Shown piece after piece: positions 25,901 through 32,105 of a stretch of 64,000 nucleotides of DNA; position 1 is the first letter of the stretch; every line of letters starts with the position of its first letter. Under the pieces are notes generated by a model. The model was not told the DNA's origin, made no database searches, and was given only the letters and a program-made list of their open reading frames with translations. Both the position numbers and the translations under genes were made by a program. The stretch lies in the NCBI GenBank assembly GCA_964017125.1, contig CAXHKU010000939.1, positions 310,001 through 374,000 on the forward strand. The letters run 5' to 3'. The stretch comes from Flabesymbios commensalis. Lineage: Eukaryota; Annelida; Polychaeta; Terebellida; Flabelligeridae.

Positions 25901-26015
25901 TGGTACTCACGTGCCGGCGGCGCTGACCTGGGTGATAGTTATGTAGTTGTTGCGGACGCTCTTCAGACTGGCCAGGATCTGGGCGAAAGGGGTGACGATC
26001 AGGTCCTCACCGTGC
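1747..26015 (-). CDS. PDE4: PDE4 (dunce-type) cAMP-specific phosphodiesterase, partial gene, five exons
   Basis: PDE4 enzymes hydrolyse cAMP to 5'-AMP. The upstream conserved regions UCR1 and UCR2 regulate the catalytic domain and mediate dimerisation. The exons at 25911-26015, 18216-18286, 17076-17188, 3181-3274 and 1747-1955 join in phase and encode the PDE4 motifs [41 protein letters not shown] and PMSQISGV in the family order. Exon lengths of 113 and 94 bp equal those I recall for vertebrate PDE4. The introns are about 7.6, 1.0, 13.8 and 1.2 kb and carry most of the repeats in the left half. The catalytic domain (HD motif) is not in the window. The N-terminal exon is uncertain; see 41186-41253 and 26016-26194. 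The family call is firm. Orthology to a particular vertebrate paralogue cannot be told. Confidence 0.93.
2000..2596. repeat. 50-bp minisatellite, about 12 copies
   Basis: The period is exactly 50 bp; for example CTCACAGAGG recurs at 2041 and 2091. Units contain GTACCTTAAACAGTGTCTCA and TACGACC(T/C)TTTGATT. Copies differ by only a few substitutions, so the array is young or homogenised. It lies in the short PDE4 intron, just upstream of the 1955 acceptor on the minus strand. Confidence 0.95.
2740..2963. mobile_element. MITE with about 28-bp terminal inverted repeats
   Basis: The left end reads GGCCACTGTTTAATTTCTCT and continues GTTTTAGAT. The right end is its imperfect reverse complement, ending AACATAGTGGCC. 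TTA flanks both sides and is a possible target duplication. The interior has repeated CATCTAATGCGCGCGCT and A/T runs. There is no coding capacity. The remaining intron from 2597 to 2739 shows nothing recognisable. Confidence 0.6.
3181..3274 (-). CDS. PDE4: PDE4 exon: UCR2 core
   Basis: This 94-bp exon starts in phase 0 with FKRMLNREL, continues [16 protein letters not shown] and ends STFL plus one base. That base forms Asp with the next exon. The acceptor is ATCTTCACACAG and the donor is TTCTTAG before GTAGGTTG. UCR2 is the helix that folds over the catalytic pocket in long PDE4 forms. The aromatic residue in SEYI is Tyr. As I recall, human PDE4B has Tyr and human PDE4D has Phe at this pocket-contacting position. 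Confidence 0.95.
3275..3865. other. PDE4 intron sequence, nothing recognised
   Basis: AT-rich intronic DNA. I see no repeat array, exon or RNA gene here. Confidence 0.5.
4795..5778. repeat. Degenerate 21-bp minisatellite, left part
   Basis: Units resemble GTCATCTTGGCCACATAAAAA, with many substitutions and some 20-24 bp variants. Because 21 is a multiple of three, the minus strand shows chance open frames with a 7-residue period. A C-tract of about 14 interrupts the array at 5390-5402. Confidence 0.85.
5779..6678. mobile_element. Helitron-like element with about five tandem core units
   Basis: It sits inside the 21-bp array: left ...CTACATAA, right AAAGTCATTTTGG. Removing it restores the array, so its ends are set within one or two bases. 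The core has about five units of 140-175 bp, each with AAATCGGATAAGAATTGA and TTCTTGTGAATTGTGGACAG. The 3' end has ACAGACGACAGACGCC, a GGCCTAAAGGCC hairpin and a final GATGAGCTAA. Near the 5' end, GAAGCTCATCC is the inverse of the 3' GGATGAGCT. The tandem core resembles the pearl-type elements of bivalves that I recall. It carries no gene. Confidence 0.65.
6679..6925. repeat. Degenerate 21-bp minisatellite, right part
   Basis: This continues the array at 4795-5778 with the same units (GTCATCTTGGCCACATAAAAA type). It is separated from the left part only by the inserted Helitron-like element. Confidence 0.85.
7346..8560. repeat. PDE4 intron with one dispersed-repeat copy at 7800-8000
   Basis: The stretch 7803-7990 (AAATCATCAAAAAATCGGTG, then ACATGTCCATAGACTAGAAC) is about 85-90% similar by eye to 26855-27020, in the same orientation. 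It is a dispersed repeat of unknown class. The rest of the interval shows no other feature. Confidence 0.6.
8560..9620. repeat. Three diverged copies of a dispersed repeat with GGCGTCCAAGATGGCCGCC
   Basis: Copies start near 8578, 9115 and 9440. Each begins AAGATGGCGTCCAAGATGG, followed by an AATTGTGTAAATTGG block, then TAATACACCATTT, then TAACCCTTTTA. Related sequence lies at 4300-4640, and an inverted copy at about 22180-22290. It is intronic and non-coding. Confidence 0.65.
9621..10435. other. PDE4 intron sequence, nothing recognised
   Basis: AT-rich DNA without an exon, an array or a terminal-repeat element that I can support. Confidence 0.45.
10440..11345. repeat. Tandem repeat of about 390 bp, two and a half diverged copies
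   Basis: GAGTAGTCAAATTTTGAGCT occurs near 10457 and 10850 and is followed by a matching body (AATGCGCNNGAGAGCTTT, then TAAATGTTT). A third, more diverged copy begins near 11220. Open frames of 70 and 103 codons in the second and third copies lie inside the repeat, so I do not treat them as genes. Confidence 0.6.
11460..12310. repeat. Degenerate array of about 21-22 bp (CCACTACAAAAGTGATCTTG type)
   Basis: Units read GCCACTACAAAAGTGATCTT with alternating CCACTAAAGAAGTGATCACA. They resemble the 4795 array units (CCACATAAAAAGTCATCTTG), so the two arrays may share an origin. From about 12240 to 12305 the units run in the opposite sense (TAGTGGCTGAGATATC), making the end of the array able to fold back. 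The 7-residue-period open frames on both strands are artefacts of the unit length. Confidence 0.8.
12311..13079. other. PDE4 intron sequence, nothing recognised
   Basis: No supported element is seen here apart from short homopolymer runs, for example G9 near 12761. Confidence 0.45.
13080..13270 (-). mobile_element. Possible tRNA-derived SINE
   Basis: On the minus strand a B-box-like GGTTTCGAACTCC (plus-strand 13212-13224) follows a weak tRNA-like head, GAGCGAGCGCCTGACTCGTC. The following body has no repeat copy elsewhere in the window. The A box is poor, so this is a tentative call. Confidence 0.35.
13461..13597. repeat. Perfect 137-bp palindrome, 68-bp arms with a 1-base centre
   Basis: Bases 13461-13528 are the exact reverse complement of 13530-13597, around a single A at 13529. 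The arm starts AAGATACCAAAATACAAC and ends GCGTATCTATC. I found no mismatch in the arms. Only three bases separate it from the next palindrome. Confidence 0.95.
13601..13697. repeat. Perfect 97-bp palindrome, 48-bp arms with a 1-base centre
   Basis: Bases 13601-13648 are the exact reverse complement of 13650-13697, around a single T at 13649. The arm starts TATATCTGATAAATATGC and ends GCGTAGATAGA. Its sequence is unrelated to the neighbouring palindrome except for short AGATA-type motifs at the centres. Confidence 0.95.
13804..13935. mobile_element. Possible short MITE
   Basis: GACCCAAGTCTCTTATTCTA with CCCCCT at the left pairs imperfectly with GGGGGTAGAATACAAGACCT followed by GGACCC at the right. 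About 75 bp of GC-richer sequence lies between. No target duplication is clear. Confidence 0.45.
13936..14525. other. PDE4 intron sequence, nothing recognised
   Basis: AT-rich DNA between the MITE and the 38-bp array. No supported feature. Confidence 0.45.
14530..17075. repeat. 37/38-bp minisatellite abutting and resembling a PDE4 splice donor, about 67 copies
   Basis: A unit reads GGGGATGCTTGCTGACCTTG then TTGTGGTGTATATATTGA. Lengths are 36-38 bp. The last unit runs straight into the donor of the exon at 17076-17188. On the minus strand that junction is CAGCAAG|GTGAGAAGCATCC, and many units carry CAGCAAGGTGAGCAAGCATC. The array therefore seems to have grown from the splice junction. Unit classes differ at the donor bases (GTGAGC, GTCAGC, GTGGGC, GGGAGC). 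The long open frames on the minus strand ([11 protein letters not shown] type) come from the repeat and are not genes. Confidence 0.95.
17076..17188 (-). CDS. PDE4: PDE4 exon: start of UCR2
   Basis: This 113-bp exon completes an Asp codon and then encodes [30 protein letters not shown] and SDMASSK. The family equivalent is [20 protein letters not shown]. The acceptor is TTAATATTTGTGCAG and the donor is AGCAAG before GTGAGAAG. The length equals the 113-bp exon I recall from vertebrate PDE4. It is squeezed between two minisatellites: the 38-bp array starts at the donor and the 32-bp array about 30 bp upstream of the acceptor. The Cys-Leu-Glu-Gln helix is part of the UCR2 regulatory helix. Confidence 0.95.
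17215..18055. repeat. 32-bp minisatellite with a 121-bp higher-order period
   Basis: The basic unit is TGAATTGACTGTTATAACCT plus CTGTCCTGCTCA (32 bp), with shortened variants lacking part of CTGTCCTG. From about 17540 to 17960 a block of four units repeats: ATAAGTTCTGTC(C/T)TACTCA recurs at about 17634, 17755 and 17876, a spacing of 121 bp. The array occupies most of the 1-kb intron between two PDE4 exons. Confidence 0.92.
18216..18286 (-). CDS. PDE4: PDE4 exon: linker between UCR1 and UCR2
   Basis: I inferred this 71-bp exon because its two flanking exons do not join in phase without an exon of length 2 modulo 3, and 71 satisfies that. The acceptor is AATTTATTTTCAG before ACGAGCTC. The donor is AAAGACAG before GTATGTAA. 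It reads [25 protein letters not shown]. This resembles the vertebrate linker (APSKRSP...ATITE) that precedes the QKLAxETLEEL exon. It is short and weakly conserved, so it rests mainly on phase, splice sites and position. Confidence 0.82.
18318..18472. repeat. About 70-bp tandem repeat, two and a bit copies
   Basis: GACCTACTAGTGGCGCAT, then an ATATA run, then a GCGACTTCGGCAGTGCGACC-like block, recurs at about 18318, 18370 and 18445 with substitutions. It is intronic. Confidence 0.7.
18790..20410. mobile_element. Element with about 240-bp inverted terminal regions
   Basis: 18795-19030 is the diverged reverse complement of about 20140-20400. Shared blocks include ATTAATTACAGCCACAAAG, GTATTACTGGT, TGTTGCTTCAT and CGAAGTGGATC, then ATTATATCAA. 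About 1.1 kb of AT-rich DNA lies between them. A 61-codon minus-strand open frame (20093-20278) falls wholly in the right arm and is not supported as a gene. I infer a non-autonomous DNA transposon. The exact ends are unclear. Confidence 0.5.
20411..24450. other. PDE4 intron, no exon or array recognised
   Basis: The interval holds scattered GGCGGCCAT-type motifs (20810, 20960, 22430), an inverted dispersed-repeat copy at about 22180-22290 (GCGGCCATCTTGGACGCCAT) and plain AT-rich DNA. I found no splice-flanked PDE4-like exon in it. Confidence 0.45.
24453..24659. mobile_element. MITE with TA target site and CGCGAA-rich interior
   Basis: The terminal inverted repeats are CTGTAGATCTGGTAATATTC at the left and the exact complement GAATATTACCAGATCTACAG at the right. 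TA flanks each side, as for Tc1/mariner-type insertions. The interior repeats TTCGCGAA/TTCGCGAGG motifs. At 207 bp it is non-autonomous. Confidence 0.85.
24662..25904. repeat. PDE4 intron with scattered ATAGGTTTTTATAGGTTTT repeats
   Basis: Two clusters of TATAGGTTTTTATAGGTTTT-like sequence lie at about 25085-25145 and 25740-25855, flanking 600 bp of ordinary DNA. No coding exon is supported. The 114-codon minus-strand open frame at 25113-25457 shows no family resemblance. Confidence 0.45.
25911..26015 (-). CDS. PDE4: PDE4 exon: UCR1
   Basis: This 105-bp exon begins with one base that completes a codon, then reads [20 protein letters not shown] and [14 protein letters not shown], with two bases left for the next exon. 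The family equivalent is [24 protein letters not shown]. The acceptor is TCTTCCTCTTTCAG before GCACGG. The donor is GCCGGCAC before GTGAGT. In vertebrates this region is split into 37- and 74-bp exons as I recall, so an intron has been lost here or gained there. The exon that normally precedes it, with the RRESF protein kinase A site, was not found in the window. Confidence 0.95.
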
Positions 26016-26194
26016 CTGAAAGAGGAAGAAAAAGACGTGGGCAATCTGGGGTGCGAACTCGACAGGCGGGAGTTCAGGCCTTCCGCGCTGACGGCGGGTC
26101 TCATGGCGCCAGTGAGGGGTCCTGCTCGCCGGTCGGCGCCCTGGTCCTGGAGGCTGGATTGCCTCTCCGGTGTGGGGTGCTGAGCCCTCATCAT
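26016..26194 (-). promoter_or_regulatory. GC-rich DNA upstream of the UCR1 exon; possible alternative PDE4 start
   Basis: A minus-strand frame from an ATG at 26194 stays open through this stretch and into the UCR1 exon in its correct frame ([14 protein letters not shown]... into HGEDLIV). The block 26030-26330 is much richer in G+C and CpG than its surroundings. A promoter and 5'-extended exon for a shorter PDE4 form is therefore possible. Against this, the good acceptor at 26016-26018 implies splicing from further upstream. The plus-strand 150-codon frame at 25880-26332 overlaps the exon antisense and is a shadow. Confidence 0.3.
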
Positions 26195-26669
26195 TCTGTC
26201 AACGCGGTGCTGCTAGCCGGACCGCGATCATCTCCACGATCACATATCGTCGTACGTTCATCGCCGCAGGAGTGCCACACGGTGGACGTCATAGCGGTGG
26301 TGGTGCGACGCAGTGCTTCCATACCCGGGTGAACACCATGACCGTTCAAATAATCAATCGATCATAGGTGCTGACAGTTCACTCGCGTTCTCAGAAAATA
26401 TACCCCATCCTGCCGAGTGTGTCAGCACGAAATCCACCAGCACAGGAGCTCCCGCCTGCCTGCGCAGTACAGTCAAAGCAACGTTATTGATTTGCCAAAG
26501 AGGGCAATACAGCCACTGAAGTACTCCATTCCCAGTCTGCCTGAGATATGCCGACACTGAACCGACGCGAGAATAGCGTCAGCTGCTGGGATGTTATAAA
26601 ATGTCTACTGGTGGTTACGACAATTTCCGCGTTAAAACAGCTGCCAGTCAGCCACATACATGACAAAGG

Positions 26670-27110
26670 GGGGGGGGGACATAATAATGCTGTTCTGAAA
26701 AGGGAGAACGCAGAAACTGCTTACTGAAAAGTTAAAGATTCTGCTTTTTGGGCTCAGACATTTCGTTTTATAGTAGGCCTAATGGTCTAGCTATCTGACA
26801 CAGTTGTCACGATATTACCCATATTGATGTCAATAATTACCTTAAAAGGACATGCCCAGGTCTGAAATCATCAAAAAATCAGTGATTTTATTTTAGCTTA
26901 ATAATATGACCATATGATGTAAACGTGTCCATAGACTAGAACTGCAAAAGTTTTTTAATTTTTGTGCTGCGCATTCACCAGTTAGGTAAGATATAGAGAC
27001 GAAATTCCTGATTTCTAATTATTGACAACCATGTTAAAGGGTTGATGACACTATTATACATGCATTGATGGTTTCTTGCACAATACTGATATATAGATAA
27101 GTTTTTCGAT
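26670..27110. repeat. Dispersed-repeat copy, partner of 7803-7990
   Basis: The stretch 26855-27020 matches 7803-7990 in the same orientation (AAATCATCAAAAAATCAGTG, then GTGTCCATAGACTAGAACTG). At 26757-26810 there is a fragment like the Helitron-like core (TTCGTTTTATAGTAGG, then TCTAGCTATCT). Confidence 0.6.
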
Positions 27111-27125
27111 TCTAGTATTACTCCT

Positions 27126-27920
27126 GGCTCTGTCATAGGACCCCGTATACAATGAAAGAGGTAGAGAGTTTGACTTTACATTCATTTACTGGGATCATGT
27201 GGCTATCAAAATAACCAGGGTAGACATTTAAAAAGTTAGACCTAAAGTCACAGAAAGCAAAAATCCAAAATGGCCGCCAGACACACCTGAAAAATCTATA
27301 ATTGCTCATAATTTGAATGAAATGCACCTAGAAGATTAATTTTGGTGTCTACACCTAGGTTTTTAGGTATGAGGAATTCAGAAAAAAATAGAAATAAAAC
27401 ACCTCAAAGCAATACAATGTACATAAATCCAAGATGGCTGCAAAACTAACATGAAAAATCTATGTCTGCTCATAACTTTTCTATAAATGCACCTAGAAGA
27501 TTCAATCTGGTGTCTACATATATTTTTTTAGGTATGAAGAATTAAACAAAATATAAATAAAAAACCTCAAAGCAATACAATGTACTGTTATCCAAGATGG
27601 CCGCCACAGTAACACGAAAAATCTATGTCTGCTCAAATTTTTTTACAAAATTTTGGTGTCTCAAGATTCATTTTGGTGTCCACTCATAAGTGTTTATGTA
27701 TGAAGAATGCAAAACAATCAAAATCAAATACTTCAACACAAGCGAATGTGCAAAAATCCAAGATGGACGCCATGCTAATATAAAAAAATATATGTCTGCT
27801 CATAATGTCGAAAAAGTTCGCCTACAATATTATTTTCGATGTCTACGCCTAGATTATTAGGTATGAGGAATTAAAAATATATATATCAGAGACTTAATTT
27901 CAACAGAATTTGCAGCAATC
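27126..27920 (+). repeat. Left inverted arm: tandem units of about 170 bp
   Basis: Units carry CCAAGATGGCCGCC, then AAAATCTATGTCTGCTCATA, then CACCTAGAAGATTC, then TTTGGTGTCTACACCTAGGT. Copies start near 27265, 27430, 27590 and 27755 and diverge inward. The outermost about 130 bp (CCCGTATACAATGAAAGAGG onward) is present once per arm. Confidence 0.8.
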
Positions 27921-27924
27921 CAAG

Positions 27925-28620
27925 ATAATCATCCTCATCTAAGCTAAATCCACCAACTTTATTAGCATTTGAATAGGTCGACTCAGAGTGTTTCATTATT
28001 GTTCCATAAATTTTCCATTGAATCAAAATCACATTGATTTTAAAGACGTATTGTTAAGACAACAAGCAATACTCAGGCCAATAGTTTAATAAAAAAATAA
28101 CAAATATAACAATAAGTACATGTAGCTAGATGAATATATGAGTGAAAACTGAACAAACAAATCTGTTCAGGACTATTATCCCTTACAGACTTGAACATTA
28201 AGTAAACCATATGACACAGCACATTATGCCATTAACCCTGTTTGAATCGTTACAACGTTGTATATAAAAAAACGTTCAACATATGTGCTGCAATACATAC
28301 AGAAAAAAATGTTTTTCTACTTTTGAGAATTATATGTACACAACCACCACATCGTTTAATCAAAAGAATCAAAAGAAGGTTACTTTAAAAGTACTTTGGG
28401 CTATGATTAAGAACTGAATGAGCAATTCTGACCAGATTACATATTTTACTTGACAACTTAAATTATATAACGAAGTACAATAAATGCTTATCGCACAAAA
28501 AGAAAAATAATACTTTGTAATGACATTATTCAGGAAACATAAACTGAGAAAATTATCTGATCATTTGTTGAAATAACAGCATCTGACTAATGAAATAAAA
28601 ATGCCCTTTTTCACTTCTTC
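27925..28620. other. AT-rich interior of the composite element
   Basis: No open frame or recognisable repeat is seen between the left arm and the SINE-like piece. Confidence 0.4.
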
Positions 28621-28625
28621 ATAAC

Positions 28626-28790
28626 TGTGTGGCGCCAGGATAGATCATTGGTAGCGTGTTTGACTCAGAGCCCGGGGGTTCCGGGTTCGAGTCCTTCTGA
28701 GGCCGATATATTTCCTCAGTGCACACATATGCAGTGACCAAACTGTTCAAATTAATGGGATAATGACAACATAAACGTTTTAACCGATTC
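28626..28790 (+). mobile_element. tRNA-derived SINE or tRNA-like fragment
   Basis: There is an A-box-like TAGATCATTGGTAGCG and a perfect B box GGTTCGAGTCC with tRNA spacing (GACTCAGAGCCCGGGGGTTC between them). The acceptor-stem halves do not pair well, so I prefer a SINE head over a functional tRNA gene. The body after the head shows no second copy here. Confidence 0.5.
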
Positions 28791-29039
28791 ACGACGCTTA
28801 AAAAAACATATACAAAATAAATAAATACAAATGACCAATATATGTCAAAGTTGACATGTAAGCTGTCAATAAAGCCTTTATATAAAAGTCACAATTCTCG
28901 TTTTCATTAGTGTTGTGTATACAATGATGTGAGAATGAAACTAATATTACTAATTATGTAAATTATGTAAGTTATACTACTCATTTTGACAATAATTTTG
29001 TTTTTTTATGACAAAATATAACATATTTATGTCCTCTTC

Positions 29040-29322
29040 CTTTACAAGAACAGCGACTGATATCACACTTGTGATGACTGGAGGAGGAATAGATTGCAAG
29101 AAAGCTCCGTCTCCAATAGTGTCAGTGTCACTCTAACTGCATAGAAACTGCGCAAGAGATGTCCGTGGATAACCACAATGTTGGTGACAAGGTGTCCAAG
29201 TATTTTCGACCTTTTAGTCTTTCCTCATATCGAAAAACATCAAATTTCTTCGCGGTTACTTTTGTTCGTAATCCACCCCACACACGAACAAGACATTATT
29301 CCATTTCATGATCTGTAGGATG
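29040..29322 (-). pseudogene. C-terminal piece of an element-associated gene (CXC-like cysteines)
   Basis: Minus-strand reading contains YLVRVWGGLRTKVTAKKF-like sequence (in part LVRVWGGLRTKVTAKKFD) and, further on, CDISRCSCKGRG, a cysteine cluster like the CXC ends of a protein family common in invertebrate transposons as I recall. It continues the minus-strand gene seen at 31301-31930. The Kolobok-like element at 29327-31296 lies between the two pieces. Several stops interrupt it, so it is non-functional. No biochemical role is known to me. Confidence 0.5.
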
Positions 29323-29552
29323 TTAAAGGGAGGGTGTTAAGGTTAAGGTTGGGTGAGCATCAATAAATGGAACATATCCTATTAATTAAAACAGCTAATT
29401 TAATTTTTACTTAAATTTTTTTATTATTGGTAAAAAAAATGTTTTTGTTAGATTTTTCGAGCCGAAGTCACTTCGGATTCTGTAACGGTCACGGAAACTC
29501 CCGAACAGCCTGGCACGTCACACGTTGAAGTCATGAAGAGGTCTCTGTCAAA

Positions 29553-29633
29553 ATGGCTACAACTAGCGATGGAGATTTATCCGATTTCTCAGAGAGTAGT
29601 GAGCCTGTGAACTCCCCCGTCAACTCACTCTGA
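29553..29633 (+). pseudogene. Short open frame inside the Kolobok-like element
   Basis: ATG at 29553 opens MATTSDGDLSDFSESSEPVN and ends six residues later at a stop. The acidic, serine-rich start and TCAAA before the ATG look like the remains of an element ORF. It could be chance. Confidence 0.25.
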
Positions 29634-29941
29634 CTCAGTAAAAATTCTCAAACGATTTTGATGATATTTGGTAGCCTATTAACGAATGTTAAACCAAGGA
29701 AACTAGAATCAGAAAGAAGGTCTGCTTCGAAAACGTCGAATTTGAGAATTTCTCTCTTCACTTCCATCAAAGATCGACATTGTATTCAAACAACGCGCAT
29801 CCTTGTTAACCGCCCTGCCATAAATGCTAATGACCCCATGCCCCCCTTTCGCCGGATCTGATGCGAGTTGCGAAGCGTAACGGCTCGGACACAACAAATT
29901 TGTCTAAATCCCCATCACCGCCAATGCTGGACCAATGTGGT

Positions 29942-30060
29942 TACCCAGCAAACACAAAACATTTGTATAACATTTGTACAACTCTGGCCCAACGTCTCCG
30001 ACGTTGTTCCAGCATTGTACAAGTGTTATAGGTCTACAAATGTTTTGTGTTTGCTGGGTA
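29942..30060. mobile_element. Hairpin MITE nested in the Kolobok-like element
   Basis: This 119-bp near-palindrome begins TACCCAGCAAACACAAAACA with TTTGTA, and the right end is the exact complement (TACAAATG...TGCTGGGTA). The centre holds CAACGTCTCCGACGTTG. Similar CCCAGCAAACACAAAAC-ended short elements are common in marine invertebrates as I recall. Confidence 0.8.
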
Positions 30061-30660
30061 GGCGATGTCATCATGGTAATTCCCTGGTTTATGTGATTAC
30101 GTCACAGGAATTTTCCTTTTCTCATTAAAAAGTGTAGCCTGTTGATGGTTAAACCATCTGCGTTCGACGTCTCAGAACAAAGTTATGGGAAGTTCGGTCG
30201 TATTTATTCATTGAATTACTTACAAAATAATTCTCAAAATTATGGGATTTAACCCCAACAGCGCTCTTATTGACTTTTATCAGGCGAGCGTTTGAAATAT
30301 TGTAAATAAACTTATTAATTTTGTTTTCAGCGCCGTTTGGCTAGTCTTACTAATTTTTCCAAGTTTTTGGTGACAACCCTGGGTCGCTCAGTATTCAGGC
30401 CTGATCACCTAATATGATTTTTTTTTGTTCCCCGTGGGGCTGAGTTTTCATGAACAGTTTTATTCAAAAAATTATCATTTATATAATAATGTATCTGAAT
30501 AATGCAATCTGGTATCACAGGTGTGAACCACAATTCTACGTGTATAAAAGTTAAGTAGTTGAAATTGAAAACAGTCGTGATTGCTATGCGTTCTCGTAGT
30601 AATAAGTGGTTATGGGGGTGTTGAAGTCATCATCGTCATCATTAGCCCTGGTAGCAGCAG

Positions 30661-30964
30661 GCCTAACGGTTAGAACTAGACGTTTGATCTAGATATATTC
30701 TGGGACATTTACCCTGGGTAGGCCGGGAGTGAAAACTGAATGTATGTCTCCACTGACCATAAGATATGAAATCATTAAGTTGTCTGAAGTGAACACCACA
30801 CAGAACATATGCGGGATCACCATGCTTCCAGTTAGCCCTGTCGAGTTTCACAAAACGATCCCACTTGCGTGCGATATGGGAATCTTTTGGCCATGTATCA
30901 GTGCTGTAACATCTTCATTTGTATTGTTACACAAACCGGAGACGCAACGTTTTGGCATGATAAC
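30661..30964 (-). pseudogene. THAP zinc-finger domain remnant (Kolobok transposase start)
   Basis: On the minus strand, MPKRCVSGLCNN (C-x4-C) starts at about 30959. After a change of frame, WPKDSHIARKWDRFVKL and NWKHGDPAYVLCGVHF follow. This gives the THAP C2CH order: Cys, Cys, Trp, then Cys-x2-His, with the closing DF. THAP domains bind the transposon ends in P and Kolobok transposases. The frameshift and missing catalytic part make it a pseudogene. Confidence 0.65.
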
Positions 30965-31300
30965 AATTTAAACAAAGATGACATTAAAACTTTGTAGGAT
31001 AATCCATGAACAAGACGCTGTACAACTGGGTAGTGACTGCGGGATCACTATAGGATCAGTGCAAGTGGACTGCTGTAGGCATACGACTTCACCGTGTGAC
31101 GTCACACGGCAGCTGTTGATAGTGGGAGCGTTTTTTATGACCCTCAATATGAGATCCATTTGGCCTACTTCAAATGCACTTTTTCGTGGCATATATTAAA
31201 GATTTAATGATGATTTATTTTGGGATGTACTTTGAATAGTATAATTAAGCCAAAATAATGGCCAAAACTATATTTTAAAACCTTAACACCCTCCCTTTAA

Positions 31301-31930
31301 TGTTCTCCTAAAGCAAGAAGGTACTTAACAGGTTCTGATTGAAGTCCTGTTTTTCTAGTTCCAATTTTACTAGTAGCGTCATTATCAGAAAGTATAATTA
31401 TGGTCCTTCAGGTCACAATCCCGTTAAAGCTCTTTCCAATGTTTGTGTACAGTGTGTGAAGTGGAATCATACGTCTGCTCTCCCCAGTGTCATATTCTAC
31501 CCAAAATTCTTCAAGACCATTTTCGCAATAAGTAGGCATGTATCTAGTAAATTAAGAAATTGTGTCTGCATCGTTAGACAACACAACAATACGCCTAGCA
31601 CCATTTTTAACGCTCTTATTGACATGTGGCACAATGTGGCAGTCAGCCTCTTCTAACCAGCTTGAAAGTTCAGGTATGTTGCTGAAATCGGAACAGCCGA
31701 TATTCCACTGTGCTGTCAGTAACTCATCATTAACAATGATCGAAGTGGCCAAAACGTTTGGGAATTCACTTTTAGATCTCTTAGTCAAATCTAGATCTCT
31801 AGCTACCAGCTGAAGTGATTCTTTGATTGCACTGGAATGCCAAGTATTTTAAGTAGTTGTGGTATAGGCACTGATCCATTAAAGTCGACAATCCCTATTG
31901 TCCCACATTCTCCAGCTCGCCTCTACCATG
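31301..31930 (-). pseudogene. Central piece of the element-associated gene, copy A
   Basis: Minus-strand reading runs VARDLDLTK...EFPNVLATSIIVNDELLT (in parts), then PELSSWLEEADCHIVPHV, GARRIVVLSNDADTI, RYMPTYCENGLEEFWVEY, RRMIPLHTLY and KYLLALGEH. The EEAD...VVLSNDAD spacing resembles FEN/PIN-type nuclease-like proteins carried by invertebrate mobile elements as I recall. Two or more stops interrupt it. It overlaps in content with copy B on the other strand (RRAG, VARD and FPNVL blocks), so the two are separate copies facing away from each other. Confidence 0.5.
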
Positions 31931-32105
31931 CATCCACCATATTTGATGATGATGCTGATGATGAAATCTATTCATAGTTACAACGCATATCCCTCTGCAT
32001 AATCTTGTCACACAGCAAGAAGTAGATCAGCGTGTGTGAGTGAGTGATAGGTTACGAAAAGCCCTTAAGCAGATGAAGAGAGGTATCAATATTTTCGCAA
32101 GGAAC

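Larger units (their letters stand above)
29327..31296. mobile_element. Kolobok-like DNA transposon with TTAA duplication
   Basis: The ends are exact 18-bp inverted repeats: AGGGAGGGTGTTAAGGTT at 29327-29344 and its complement at 31279-31296. Each is flanked by TTAA (29323-29326 and 31297-31300). A degenerate THAP domain lies inside on the minus strand. TTAA target, AGGG ends and THAP together are the hallmarks of Kolobok. At 1.97 kb with broken coding it cannot be autonomous. It inserted within the minus-strand gene of the composite element, so it is the younger of the two. A hairpin MITE is nested in it in turn. Confidence 0.75.

Noticed and set aside
25880-26519. Plus-strand open frames of 65-150 codons
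   Set aside because: They lie antisense to the PDE4 UCR1 exon and its GC-rich upstream DNA. They show no family resemblance.
28626-28700. Functional tRNA gene
   Set aside because: The B box is perfect but the acceptor stem does not pair and the anticodon arm is unclear. A SINE head is more likely.
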